A stretch of DNA of 12,473 bases from an uncultured Collinsella sp. (GTDB lineage: Bacteria; Actinomycetota; Coriobacteriia; Coriobacteriales; Coriobacteriaceae): contig CAADVA010000174.1 of assembly GCA_900752345.1 (NCBI GenBank), positions 1 through 12,473 of the forward strand, written 5' to 3'. This document shows positions 1 through 12,016 of this stretch, one piece after another. The notes beneath the pieces were generated by a model, which was given only the letters and a program-made list of their open reading frames with translations, was not told where the DNA came from and did no database searches. The first letter of the stretch is position 1; each line of letters opens with the position of its first letter. Made by a program: the position numbers and the translations under genes.

Positions 1-81
1 CAGGACGCCGCCGGCCAGCAAGGGGCGTTTTCCTTTTTATTTAAGTCGCTGGGAAGGGCATTCCCGCGCAAGGGTGAGCCG

Positions 82-122
82 CCTCCCGTTTCTCGGGCAC
101 CGAGAAACGGGAGGTTTTCTTA
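82..122 (+). terminator. Intrinsic terminator of an upstream gene outside the window
   Basis: CCTCCCGTTTCTCGG (82-96) pairs perfectly with CCGAGAAACGGGAGG (100-114), a 15-bp stem closed by the 3-nt loop GCA and followed by TTTTCTT. The T tract lies only on the + side, so it terminates a + strand transcript entering from the left edge. The 81 nt before it show no codon pattern I can assign. One reading frame stops at TAA 42-44, which might be the end of that upstream gene, but nothing in it is recognisable. Confidence 0.9.
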
Positions 123-760
123 TGCGTGTCGGTTCCGGGGCGAGGCACGCTATCGAAGCGAGATGAGCGGCGATCGAGCTCTTCTAGCGGGGCAAAGCTT
201 CAAGTTGGCGACTAAGATGCTCTCGGTTTCGCGCGACGCCGCGAGACTATGTTTCTACATTTACCGCTTGTTCGGTGGTGGGGTGCTGCCATTCCTGGAC
301 GGGAAGCAAGCCAGATGCATATGACGGTGGCATGGGTTGGCAAGACGTATGAAGGCGTTCGGGATCATGTCTTTGTAACCTTTCGAGAGGTGACGCAAAC
401 TCTGCTGTTAGGGCGGTGCTGAGACGCTCAGGCCCAATCCTAGGGCATGCCGAGAGGGTCCTTCCCCAAGCATGCGAGCTGGCGTGCGCGCAGGCGCACC
501 GAAGATGCTTGCCGGGGCTGAGCTGCGCGCGGGGCGTTCGTGGCGATCCTCTCGACCACCGCCAGCGACTGCGGCCGCGGGCGGGCGGCCATGTGCCCGC
601 GGCCCGGGCGGGGCGCGCGGCCGGCAAGACCGTGCCCAGGACGACGCGCGGGGCGGGCGCAGCCCCCGCGGGGGCGAGGCCTCCGGGGGACGCCGCCGAG
701 TTCAAGCGATCCTGAGACAATGACTCCTTCGCCGCGGCCTACGACTTCCGAAGCAAGGGG
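123..760. other. Gene-poor stretch of mixed composition
   Basis: I see no supportable gene in these roughly 640 nt. Composition changes abruptly: around 250-430 it is near 50% G+C, while 601-660 has 53 G or C out of 60. The GC-rich part is open in several frames on both strands, as expected from the rarity of stop codons in such DNA, and its translations are low-complexity Arg/Ala/Gly/Pro. It contains the 14-bp palindrome GCCCCCGCGGGGGC at 662-675. A 57-codon reading frame at 249-422 (ATG to TGA) has no clear ribosome binding site and no family I recognise. The stretch ends against the transposase remnant, so decayed mobile DNA is a reasonable but unproven origin. Confidence 0.5.
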
Positions 761-1039
761 ATGGCCGCGCGGGCGGCGTCGACCAGTCCGAGTATGGCCT
801 GGCATGCCGAGGAAGGGCAACTGTATCGGCAACGGTGCGGCCGAGCAGGTCTTCGGGCACATCAAGGACGAGTTCTCCCCGGGAAGGACGTGACCCGACT
901 CCGTGCCCTTCAAGGACGCCTCGACGCCTACGTGGTCCACTGGAACCCGAGAAGACGCCAGGTTGGGTTGAACGTGCTGGCCTCGGAGGAGTTCCAGAGC
1001 CAGCCCATCGCTGCTGCTACGGCCTTGAAATTGGTATAG
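761..1039 (+). pseudogene. IS3-family transposase (OrfB) C-terminal remnant, frameshifted
   Basis: This is a fragment of the integrase-type transposase of IS3/IS150-like elements. One frame reads MPRKGNCIGNGAAEQVFGH and then IKDEF (804 to about 880). This matches the conserved 'RKGNCxDNxxAExxFGxLKxE' block of the family, including the catalytic Glu of the DDE triad (codon 843-845). The frame then hits TGA after SPGRT. The next frame continues as VTRLRALQGRLDAYVVHWNP and RRRQVGLN, the expected C-terminal 'LDAYxxHWNxxRRQ' block, and stops at TAG 1037-1039. One missing G in the GGGAAGGACG run near 885-890 explains the shift. Upstream (about 720-803) only weak similarity is visible, in a different frame, and the first two catalytic Asp blocks are absent. 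The element is therefore dead. Full-length OrfB is usually around 280 residues, so only about a quarter remains. Terminal inverted repeats were not identified. Confidence 0.85.
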
Positions 1040-1186
1040 AGAATGACACTGGCCACATTTTCTTATTACGAAAATTCGGTGAATGAAATTGCACGTTTTT
1101 TAAGTTCGCCCCCCTTTACAGTTGTTAAGACCCTATCAAATGCGGTTTTGTCGTTTCTGCCGGAATTTTGTCAGTACCTTAACAAT

Positions 1187-1216
1187 TTGCATCCTGCCGC
1201 TTGGCCCTTTTATCAG
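1187..1216 (+). promoter_or_regulatory. Candidate sigma-70-type promoter for the BTAD regulator
   Basis: TTGCAT (1187-1192) and TATCAG (1211-1216) are separated by 18 nt. They match the -35 consensus at 3 of 6 and the -10 consensus at 4 of 6 positions. The position, about 70 nt upstream of the start codon in AT-rich DNA, is sensible, but the match is weak and other placements in this AT-rich leader are possible. Confidence 0.25.
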
Positions 1217-1244
1217 GTGATTTTTACTTCAATAGTGATATTTT

Positions 1245-1262
1245 CCATCACATCATTGATGG
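1245..1262. promoter_or_regulatory. Perfect dyad CCATCA-N6-TGATGG before the regulator start
   Basis: CCATCA (1245-1250) and TGATGG (1257-1262) form a perfect inverted repeat with a 6-nt spacer, ending 21 nt before the ATG at 1284. An overlapping imperfect partner, GTGAT (1235-1239) with ATCAC (1247-1251), and a further GTGAT at 1217-1221 add to the symmetry. It could be an operator, for example for autoregulation, or a small leader hairpin. This is inferred from position and symmetry only. Confidence 0.35.
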
Positions 1263-1283
1263 TCAATTCTGTTTGGAGTGTCT

Positions 1284-4235
1284 ATGGGCCCACGCATATA
1301 TATGCATCAGCCAGAGCGTCCTTCTATTGGCGCTTTTGATGATCGCGAGGATGCTACCGGTGTGCTGCATCCGGTCCTCTTGTCCTTCGCTAGAAAGCAT
1401 AAACTCGTAGCTGTTTGCTGTGAGCCGGGCTATTGCCCTCGCGGCTATTTAAAAGCGGTTTGTCTTTTGGCCGAGAAGACTGGCGCGCGTACGTATTCCC
1501 GAGACTATTCGAACTTTTCTCCCGAGGCCGCCTCCGAGTCTCTCGCCAAGCTTGCTCGGGACATTCGGAGCAAGCATAAGGATCAAAAAGTCGAGATTGT
1601 TGTTGCTCTTAATCTTCTCCCCGCTTCTGATGAGCTGGAGGTTGCTCATCAGAGCCGTGCAATCGAGCGCATGCTCAAAGTTGGAGCTCTTGTTGTGCTT
1701 ACGCTGTTTCCAGAGGCCAGGCAGCTGCTTGATGAGCTTCCCTATCATCTTTTGTTAACGGCTGACGATATTTGCGAGCCTCCGGTTTCTCCGATAGGTG
1801 CGACGCGCGATGAGCTCGATCATCAAAGATTGTCTAGAGGTATTCCCGTTCTTGCACACACGCTATTGGAGTCCCTTGTTCCGTCCCGCGCAGATCAGAA
1901 GCGTAATTCTTATGATGAGACGCTTGCTGAATTGGTTGATGCTAGTTTCCGTCGGTCTTTGTGCAATGAGGAATTGCGTCTGCGACTTGCCATTACTGTC
2001 CTTGGCAAGGGGTCGTTTTCGGATTTGCGCTACTGTCTTGGAAAATACGACGAAGACTTTCTCGGAGAGCTCGCATCATGGGCGCCTTTCTTTGGTGCTT
2101 CTTTTAATACGAGAACATTTGATTGCGTCGCTGGGGAGAGCGCTGACTGGGCGACTTTTGCTATGCCCCTGTTTGCTCGCGCGTGTAAGGAAAATGCCGA
2201 TTTATTAAAGGTGTGCCTAACGTCTCTTGGTCGTCGTGGCGAGTTCGAGCGGCTTGTTTCATTTTTGCCGCGCTGCGAAGCGCGCGTCGCTTTTGATGTG
2301 GCCCTTGAATGGGGCCCAGAGCTTCTTGATTTGGGCGAGCTCAGACTTATTTCCGAGCTGCTGAATAAAGTGCCGGGAACTAATGACGGCAACGATGCCG
2401 AAAGAAGACGCTATCTAGAGAAGGCGGTGGCGGCTATTGGCACAGAGCTCTCTTTTCGTGATCGCGCATCCCTTACGCAAAGTGTAGACCAGCTCGCTGA
2501 CGAGACTGTCATGCTTTGTGACGGTCTTGTCGGACTAAGAGAGCTGCTGCAGATGCCCGGCCGTGGGGCTGTTGCGCTGGGGGAATCCCCGTCTGGGCTG
2601 CAAGCCAGGCTCGCCGCTCATTATGAGGCCGTAGATCACTTGTTTAACGGGCGCTTTGGCATGGCAATCCAAACCTTGGCACCGTATGCCGAGGAAGGTC
2701 GCCAAAGGTCCATTACTGGCAATCTCCTAAATCTTGATATGTATCTGGCTAAGGTGTTTTCGTGCGGCTCTTCTTGGCATAACGGCGAAGTTGTTGACGA
2801 ATGCGCGGATTATCTAGATAAGGTTGGGGCTAAGGGCCTTATGGGATATGTCTGGGCGGCGAGGCTCGTGGGCGAAGCGCTAAGCGGAGAGCCTCCAAGG
2901 ACGGTGTCGGCGCTGAGGTCCAAGGCCACGAAGTCGGGTGACCAGATGGTTCGCGCCCTATCGCTTGTCGCCGAATGTCTCTGCTTGCTGCGCAAGCGGC
3001 CTAGCGCTTATGTGCTTGCCGCCGTCAATACGGCCGAGACGACCTGTAAAAGCATTGGCTGGACGTATGCCGAGCGCGTTGCCGGCATTATCAAGCAGGT
3101 TACAAAGTATCAGCTGGGAGAAAGATCCAGCCTGTACAGGGTCGACGATAACGACGGTCTTGCGGCTATATCCATGCTGATCCACGAGATTTCTTGGGAT
3201 GTGGATGATGACGCAGCCCCGGTAGACCTTGGAAGGCAACAGCTGCCGGTCAACGAAATGTGGCTACTGGTCACGCTGTCTGATGGAGTAGGAGAGTTCT
3301 CGAGGGACCTTGGAGATCAAGCTCCCGCCGAGTGGCGCCGCAACCTCGATTCAGCGCTGAGAACCTGCATGGGCGGAAAAGCTTCGAAAAAACTCAGCGA
3401 GAGCGGGAAGGCGGAGCCGGAGGACCTTGAAGGACTGGCCAGGATTAACGTCCTTGGGGAATTCTCGATTTGGGCTGACGGAAAACGAGTTTCCGAGCGG
3501 ATGCTCGGGGGGAGAAGCGCAAGAGCGGTTCTTGAGTACCTTGCGCTCCAAAAAGGACATATGGTCGGAAGGGCTCGAATGGCTGAGGACCTGTGGCCCG
3601 AGATCGCGATTGAGAAGCGCGGGCGCCAAAAGGTGTATTCAGCTACTTCGGCGGTGCGCAAGGCGCTCTTGGCGCACGGCTTTGACGAGGATATCTTCAT
3701 CACGAACAAGGCGACCAAGATCCTAAGACTGGCGAGCGATAACGTGTCCTGCGATGTTGACGAGTTTATTTTGTGGGCAAAGGCTGCGGTTGAAAGCTCG
3801 GCCGATGAGAAGGTCTGCAATGCCGCGCTGCGAACAGAAACGCTGTATGTCGGAGATCTCTGTAATGTGGCAGAGGACGGCGAGGAGTATTTCGCCGTGA
3901 AGAGGGCCGAATTGAGGAAGCTCTATGCCGACGCGATGGTTGCGGGCGCCGAAGCGGCACTGAGGCTAGACAAGAGGAGATTGGCGGCCAGGCTCGCGGG
4001 AAATGCGCTGTTTGTCGATGAGATGCGAGAAGACGCCATGTGCCTGCTTATACGAGCGCTGAGGGCTGGGGGTCGGGAGGCGGAGGCCCAAAGAAGATAC
4101 CACGCCTACGTCAAGAGACTTTCCGCAAAGTCAAATCGGGTGCCATCTAAGCAGCTTGAGAGGGCCATGAATGAACCGATTGGCGAGCTGAGCGGCCTTG
4201 GCGCAATGGGTCGTATGCGGGCCGTTGGCGCATAG
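1284..4235 (+). CDS. Large BTAD/SARP-type transcriptional regulator with degenerate STAND-like N-terminus
   Basis: A 983-residue cytoplasmic regulator. I chose ATG 1284 because GGAG (1275-1278) lies 5 nt upstream; GTG 1278 is the in-frame alternative. Residues about 717-820 (starting ARINVLGEFSIWADGKRV, then RSARAVLEYLAL and MAEDLWPE) form an OmpR/PhoB-like winged helix. Residues about 826-975 (CDVDEFILW, YVGDLCNVAED, FAVKRAELRKLYADAM, DEMREDAMCLLIRAL) form a bacterial transcriptional activator domain with TPR-like helices. Together these are the SARP/AfsR output arrangement. The first ~170 residues resemble the start of a MalT/STAND NTPase: LVAVCCEPGYCPRGYL sits where the P-loop is expected but lacks GK[ST], followed by IVVALNLLP and LVVLTLFPEARQLLDELP. 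Residues 180-710 are mostly helical and unassigned, perhaps solenoid repeats. The 5' half is much lower in G+C than the 3' half. Target genes and ligand are unknown; it precedes secA by 128 nt but need not regulate it. Confidence is high for the output domains and moderate for the NTPase-like reading. Confidence 0.9.
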   Translation: MGPRIYMHQPERPSIGAFDDREDATGVLHPVLLSFARKHKLVAVCCEPGYCPRGYLKAVCLLAEKTGARTYSRDYSNFSPEAASESLAKLARDIRSKHKDQKVEIVVALNLLPASDELEVAHQSRAIERMLKVGALVVLTLFPEARQLLDELPYHLLLTADDICEPPVSPIGATRDELDHQRLSRGIPVLAHTLLESLVPSRADQKRNSYDETLAELVDASFRRSLCNEELRLRLAITVLGKGSFSDLRYCLGKYDEDFLGELASWAPFFGASFNTRTFDCVAGESADWATFAMPLFARACKENADLLKVCLTSLGRRGEFERLVSFLPRCEARVAFDVALEWGPELLDLGELRLISELLNKVPGTNDGNDAERRRYLEKAVAAIGTELSFRDRASLTQSVDQLADETVMLCDGLVGLRELLQMPGRGAVALGESPSGLQARLAAHYEAVDHLFNGRFGMAIQTLAPYAEEGRQRSITGNLLNLDMYLAKVFSCGSSWHNGEVVDECADYLDKVGAKGLMGYVWAARLVGEALSGEPPRTVSALRSKATKSGDQMVRALSLVAECLCLLRKRPSAYVLAAVNTAETTCKSIGWTYAERVAGIIKQVTKYQLGERSSLYRVDDNDGLAAISMLIHEISWDVDDDAAPVDLGRQQLPVNEMWLLVTLSDGVGEFSRDLGDQAPAEWRRNLDSALRTCMGGKASKKLSESGKAEPEDLEGLARINVLGEFSIWADGKRVSERMLGGRSARAVLEYLALQKGHMVGRARMAEDLWPEIAIEKRGRQKVYSATSAVRKALLAHGFDEDIFITNKATKILRLASDNVSCDVDEFILWAKAAVESSADEKVCNAALRTETLYVGDLCNVAEDGEEYFAVKRAELRKLYADAMVAGAEAALRLDKRRLAARLAGNALFVDEMREDAMCLLIRALRAGGREAEAQRRYHAYVKRLSAKSNRVPSKQLERAMNEPIGELSGLGAMGRMRAVGA

Positions 4236-4282
4236 CGACAGGGGGTACGCCGTGATTCTTTTGCGATAGGAACAGGGATGAC

Positions 4283-4311
4283 TGAACAAATGTTGGGCCA
4301 ATGAGTAAAGT
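4283..4311 (+). promoter_or_regulatory. Candidate promoter of the secA-prfB-yitT operon
   Basis: TGAACA (4283-4288) and TAAAGT (4306-4311) are 17 nt apart and each matches the sigma-70 consensus at 4 of 6 positions. It lies in the AT-richer 128-nt gap between the regulator and secA. No terminator is visible in this gap, so read-through from the regulator is also possible. Confidence 0.3.
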
Positions 4312-4363
4312 AAAAAGGATAAATTGTCAGCGATATTCGCTTTAGATTGCTAGGAGAGCCCAT

Positions 4364-7183
<2,820 letters not shown>

Positions 7184-7193
7184 GGGCCTTCGG

Positions 7194-8309
7194 ATGGCGG
7201 ATATAACTAAGGACACGCTCGACACCCTGCGCGCGCGTCTCGTCGAGGTGGAGGGATATCTCCACATTGACGAGCGCCGCTTGGACGTCAAGCGCCTCGA
7301 GGAGCAAAGCGCGGACCCGGCGCTTTGGAACGATGCGGACGCCGCTCGCGACGTGATGGCGCAGCTTGCTTCTGCCAAGTCTGATGTTGCCGCCATCGAT
7401 GACGCGCGCGTCAAGCTCGATGACGCCGCCGCGGCATTCGAGCTCGGTGAGGAGATGGGGGACGACGATCTTCTTGCCGAGGCGGCGGAATCCGCGGCGA
7501 CGCTCGAGGACGAGCTCTCGGAGCTCGAGCTTTCCAGCTGGTTTACCGACGATCTCGATCACGGCGACGCGATCGTCACCGTTACGCCGGGACAGGGAGG
7601 CCTCGAGGCCCAGGACTGGTGCGAGATGCTCTTCCGCATGTACCTGCGCTACTGCGACCGCCGCGGCTGGAAGGTTGATGTCAACGATTGCCCCGCGGGA
7701 GAAGTTATCGGCATCGACCGCGCGACCTTCACGGTTCACGGCAAGAATGCCTATGGAATGCTGCGCGCAGAGGGCGGCGTCCATCGCCTTGTGCGCATCT
7801 CGCCGACCGACGCCCAGAAGCGGCGCCAGACGACCTTTGCCGGCGTGGAGGTGCTCCCGGTCCTTCCCGACGACGTTGAGGTCGATATCGACCCCAAGGA
7901 CCTGCGCATCGACGTGTATCACGCTACGGGCCACGGTGGGCAGGGCGTAAACACAACGGACTCCGCCGTCCGCATCACGCACCTCCCCACCGGCACCGTG
8001 GTTACCTGCCAAAATGAGCGCAGCCAGCTCCAGAACAAGGCCTTCGCCATGAACATCCTGCGAAGCCGCCTGTATGAGATGGAGCTCGAGAAGCGCGCCG
8101 CCGAACTTGACGAGCTGCGCGGCCCGAAGCGAGACATCGGCTTCGGCAACCAGATCCGGAGCTATGTCCTCTATCCATACCAGATGGTCAAGGACCTGCG
8201 CACGGGCGTGGAGACCGGCAACGTGGAGTCCGTGCTTGATGACGGCGACCTCGACAAGTTCATCATCGGATATCACCGCTGGGCGACCGGCGAGGCGGGC
8301 CCGGAGTAG
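7194..8309 (+). CDS. prfB: Peptide chain release factor 2 (RF2), no programmed frameshift
   Basis: RF2 enters the ribosomal A site at UGA or UAA and triggers peptidyl-tRNA hydrolysis. The protein is 371 residues, the usual length. The start ATG 7194 lies 7 nt after AGGGG, which overlaps the secA stop; the gap from secA is 10 nt. The catalytic GGQ loop is residues 248-250 in HATGHGGQGVNTTDSAVRIT, and DSAVRITHLPTG, NERSQLQNKAFAM and IRSYVLYPYQMVKD are typical of the family. The anticodon-like tripeptide position reads RISPTDAQKRR, so residues 203-205 are SPT where RF2 normally has SPF. RF1 would carry PxT, with a different surrounding context. Many bacterial prfB genes need a +1 frameshift at an in-frame UGA near codon 25. 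Here the equivalent stretch (GYLHIDERRL, residues 21-30) is a continuous frame without TGA. Identity as RF2 rests on overall similarity to the RF2 subfamily, including the N-terminal domain (EGYL...DPALWND); I consider it secure. Confidence 0.96.
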   Translation: MADITKDTLDTLRARLVEVEGYLHIDERRLDVKRLEEQSADPALWNDADAARDVMAQLASAKSDVAAIDDARVKLDDAAAAFELGEEMGDDDLLAEAAESAATLEDELSELELSSWFTDDLDHGDAIVTVTPGQGGLEAQDWCEMLFRMYLRYCDRRGWKVDVNDCPAGEVIGIDRATFTVHGKNAYGMLRAEGGVHRLVRISPTDAQKRRQTTFAGVEVLPVLPDDVEVDIDPKDLRIDVYHATGHGGQGVNTTDSAVRITHLPTGTVVTCQNERSQLQNKAFAMNILRSRLYEMELEKRAAELDELRGPKRDIGFGNQIRSYVLYPYQMVKDLRTGVETGNVESVLDDGDLDKFIIGYHRWATGEAGPE

Positions 8310-8316
8310 GAGAGCC

Positions 8317-9189
8317 ATGAGCGAGTCTCGCTGGCGTGTGCGTCTTCGCGACCTCACGCTCATCATCGTTGGCTCGGCGATTTTCGCCGTGGGCGTCGAT
8401 TGCTTTGAGATTCCGAACGGTCTTGCGGCCGGAGGCATCACGGGCTTGGCGACGGTGCTTTATGCGCTTGCCGGGGCGGTGGGAATCTATCTGCCCGTCG
8501 GTCTTCAGACAATCGTGATGAACGTCTTCTTGCTGATGCTCGTCATAAAGAGCGGCAACCGCGGCTACATCGTCCGCACCATTATCGGCGTCATCGCCTG
8601 CGGCCTCTTCACCGATGCCCTCGCGCCCTATCTGCCGGTGCCCGGTAACGGCGACCTTCTCCTCTGTGCCTTGTGGGGCGGCGTAATTACGGGCCTTGGC
8701 CTGGGCCTTGTTTTCCGCACGGGTGGAAATACCGGCGGAACCGACATCATCTGCCAGCTCATGGCAAAGAAGTTCTCGATGCCGATTGGCACGGCGATGA
8801 TCATCTTGGACGGACTTGTCATCGCAGCATCGGCGCCGGTCTTCTCCGTCGAGAACGCTCTGTACGCTGCAGTGGCAATGTACATCTGCGGCAAGGTCAT
8901 CGACATGGTCGTCGATGGCCCGCGTTCGGAGCGAGCGGCCTACATCATCTCGGTCAAACACGCAGAGATAGCCAACGCGATAATGTACGACCTCAACCGC
9001 GGGTGCACCGAGCTCCAGGCAAGGGGAGTCTGGAGCGGCAACGACCGTCCGGTGCTCTTCTGCGTGCTTGGGCGCAACCAGGTCCCCCTGCTAAAGGAGG
9101 TGGTTGCCGAGGCGGATCCGGAGGCGATCGTCTTCATCTCAGAGGTGCACGAGGCCTTCGGAGAAGGCTTCGGCAACATCGCAGGTTAG
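8317..9189 (+). CDS. YitT-family (DUF161) membrane protein with DUF2179 domain
   Basis: A 290-residue integral membrane protein. The start ATG 8317 follows AGGAG (8308-8312, overlapping the prfB stop) by 4 nt and gives the right N-terminus for the family. About five or six hydrophobic segments are visible: about 12-28, 36-58, 62-78, 85-103, 113-133 and 157-195. The conserved GGNTGGTDIICQ (residues 137-148) and VVDGPRSERAAYIIS (198-212) mark the YitT family. Residues about 205-285 form the cytoplasmic DUF2179 domain (IMYDLNRGCTEL, VLFCVLGRNQVPLLK, EADPEAIVFISEVHEAFGEGF). The family is widespread in Firmicutes and Actinomycetota and is often described as a putative transporter, but its substrate is not established and I do not assign one. 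It is the last gene of the secA-prfB operon, followed by a long hairpin. It ends with tandem TAG TAG codons (9187-9192). Confidence 0.93.
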   Translation: MSESRWRVRLRDLTLIIVGSAIFAVGVDCFEIPNGLAAGGITGLATVLYALAGAVGIYLPVGLQTIVMNVFLLMLVIKSGNRGYIVRTIIGVIACGLFTDALAPYLPVPGNGDLLLCALWGGVITGLGLGLVFRTGGNTGGTDIICQLMAKKFSMPIGTAMIILDGLVIAASAPVFSVENALYAAVAMYICGKVIDMVVDGPRSERAAYIISVKHAEIANAIMYDLNRGCTELQARGVWSGNDRPVLFCVLGRNQVPLLKEVVAEADPEAIVFISEVHEAFGEGFGNIAG

Positions 9190-9193
9190 TAGC

Positions 9194-9246
9194 CGCGGCG
9201 AGTTGGCAGGAAGCGCACTTCTTGCGGGCTCGCCGCGAGCTTTGCC
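9194..9246 (+). terminator. Long hairpin after the secA-prfB-yitT operon, probable terminator
   Basis: CGCGGCGAG (9194-9202) pairs perfectly with CTCGCCGCG (9229-9237). Inside it GCAGGAAG (9206-9213) pairs with CTTCTTGC (9218-9225) with one G-U pair and a CGCA loop. A symmetric 3+3 internal bulge separates the two stems. The following AGCTTTGCC has only a short T run, so it is a weak or Rho-assisted terminator, or an mRNA-stabilising structure, in the 133-nt gap before clpC. Confidence 0.6.
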
Positions 9247-9322
9247 GATGCGTGTCGCGGGTTTGCGATTCTTCGGCCGCGGGTACACACTTAAAGGTAT
9301 CCATATCGAGAGGAACCGCTTC

Positions 9323-11926
<2,604 letters not shown>

Positions 11927-12016
11927 GCGCCCGAAAACCCGCTCGCGCCGACAGCAAGGCGCCGGGCAGCATACCCCGCTGGTCTTGCGCCGGCTGCACC
12001 TCTTGAGGAGGCATTG
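11927..12016. other. clpC-disA intergenic gap
   Basis: These 90 nt hold no gene. GCGCCGG occurs twice as a short direct repeat, and no good terminator is visible. AGGAGG (12006-12011), 5 nt before ATG 12017, is a consensus ribosome binding site that fixes the disA start. Co-transcription with clpC is likely but not proven. Confidence 0.6.

Larger units (their letters stand above)
1040..1283. other. AT-rich leader upstream of the BTAD regulator
   Basis: These 244 nt are distinctly AT-rich (1081-1140 has 23 G or C out of 60) compared with both flanks. The stretch likely holds the promoter and 5' leader of the regulator. A reading frame from ATG 1043 to 1339 exists (98 codons with one hydrophobic stretch), but it overlaps the start of the regulator by about 55 nt, has no convincing ribosome binding site and no recognisable family, so I do not call it a gene. 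Confidence 0.5.

Noticed and set aside
249..422. 57-codon + strand frame containing AWVGKTYEGVRDHVFVTF
   Set aside because: It briefly looks protein-like, but there is no ribosome binding site, no recognised family, and the flanking DNA is decayed. Kept only as part of the gene-poor stretch.
247..940. Several overlapping open frames on both strands
   Set aside because: They coincide with the near-88% G+C block, where stop codons are rare by chance. The translations are Arg/Ala/Pro/Gly low complexity.
1043..1339. 98-codon + strand frame with a hydrophobic segment
   Set aside because: AT-rich leader sequence, poor ribosome binding site, and overlap with the better supported start of the regulator. 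No family resemblance.
4278..4304. Eight-codon mini-frame (MTEQMLGQ) upstream of secA, considered as a SecM-like leader
   Set aside because: Far too short for an arrest peptide with an export signal, and it overlaps the candidate promoter.
7194..8309. Possibility that the release factor is RF1, because SPT ends in Thr like the PxT motif
   Set aside because: The N-terminal domain, the EGYL and DPALWND region and the C-terminal IRSYVLYPYQMVKD block are of RF2 type, and the tripeptide starts with Ser-Pro as in RF2.
9241..9322. Search for CtsR or HspR operators before clpC
   Set aside because: Neither tandem GGTCAAA heptads nor a CTTGAGT-N7-ACTCAAG element is present. No convincing -10/-35 pair was found either.
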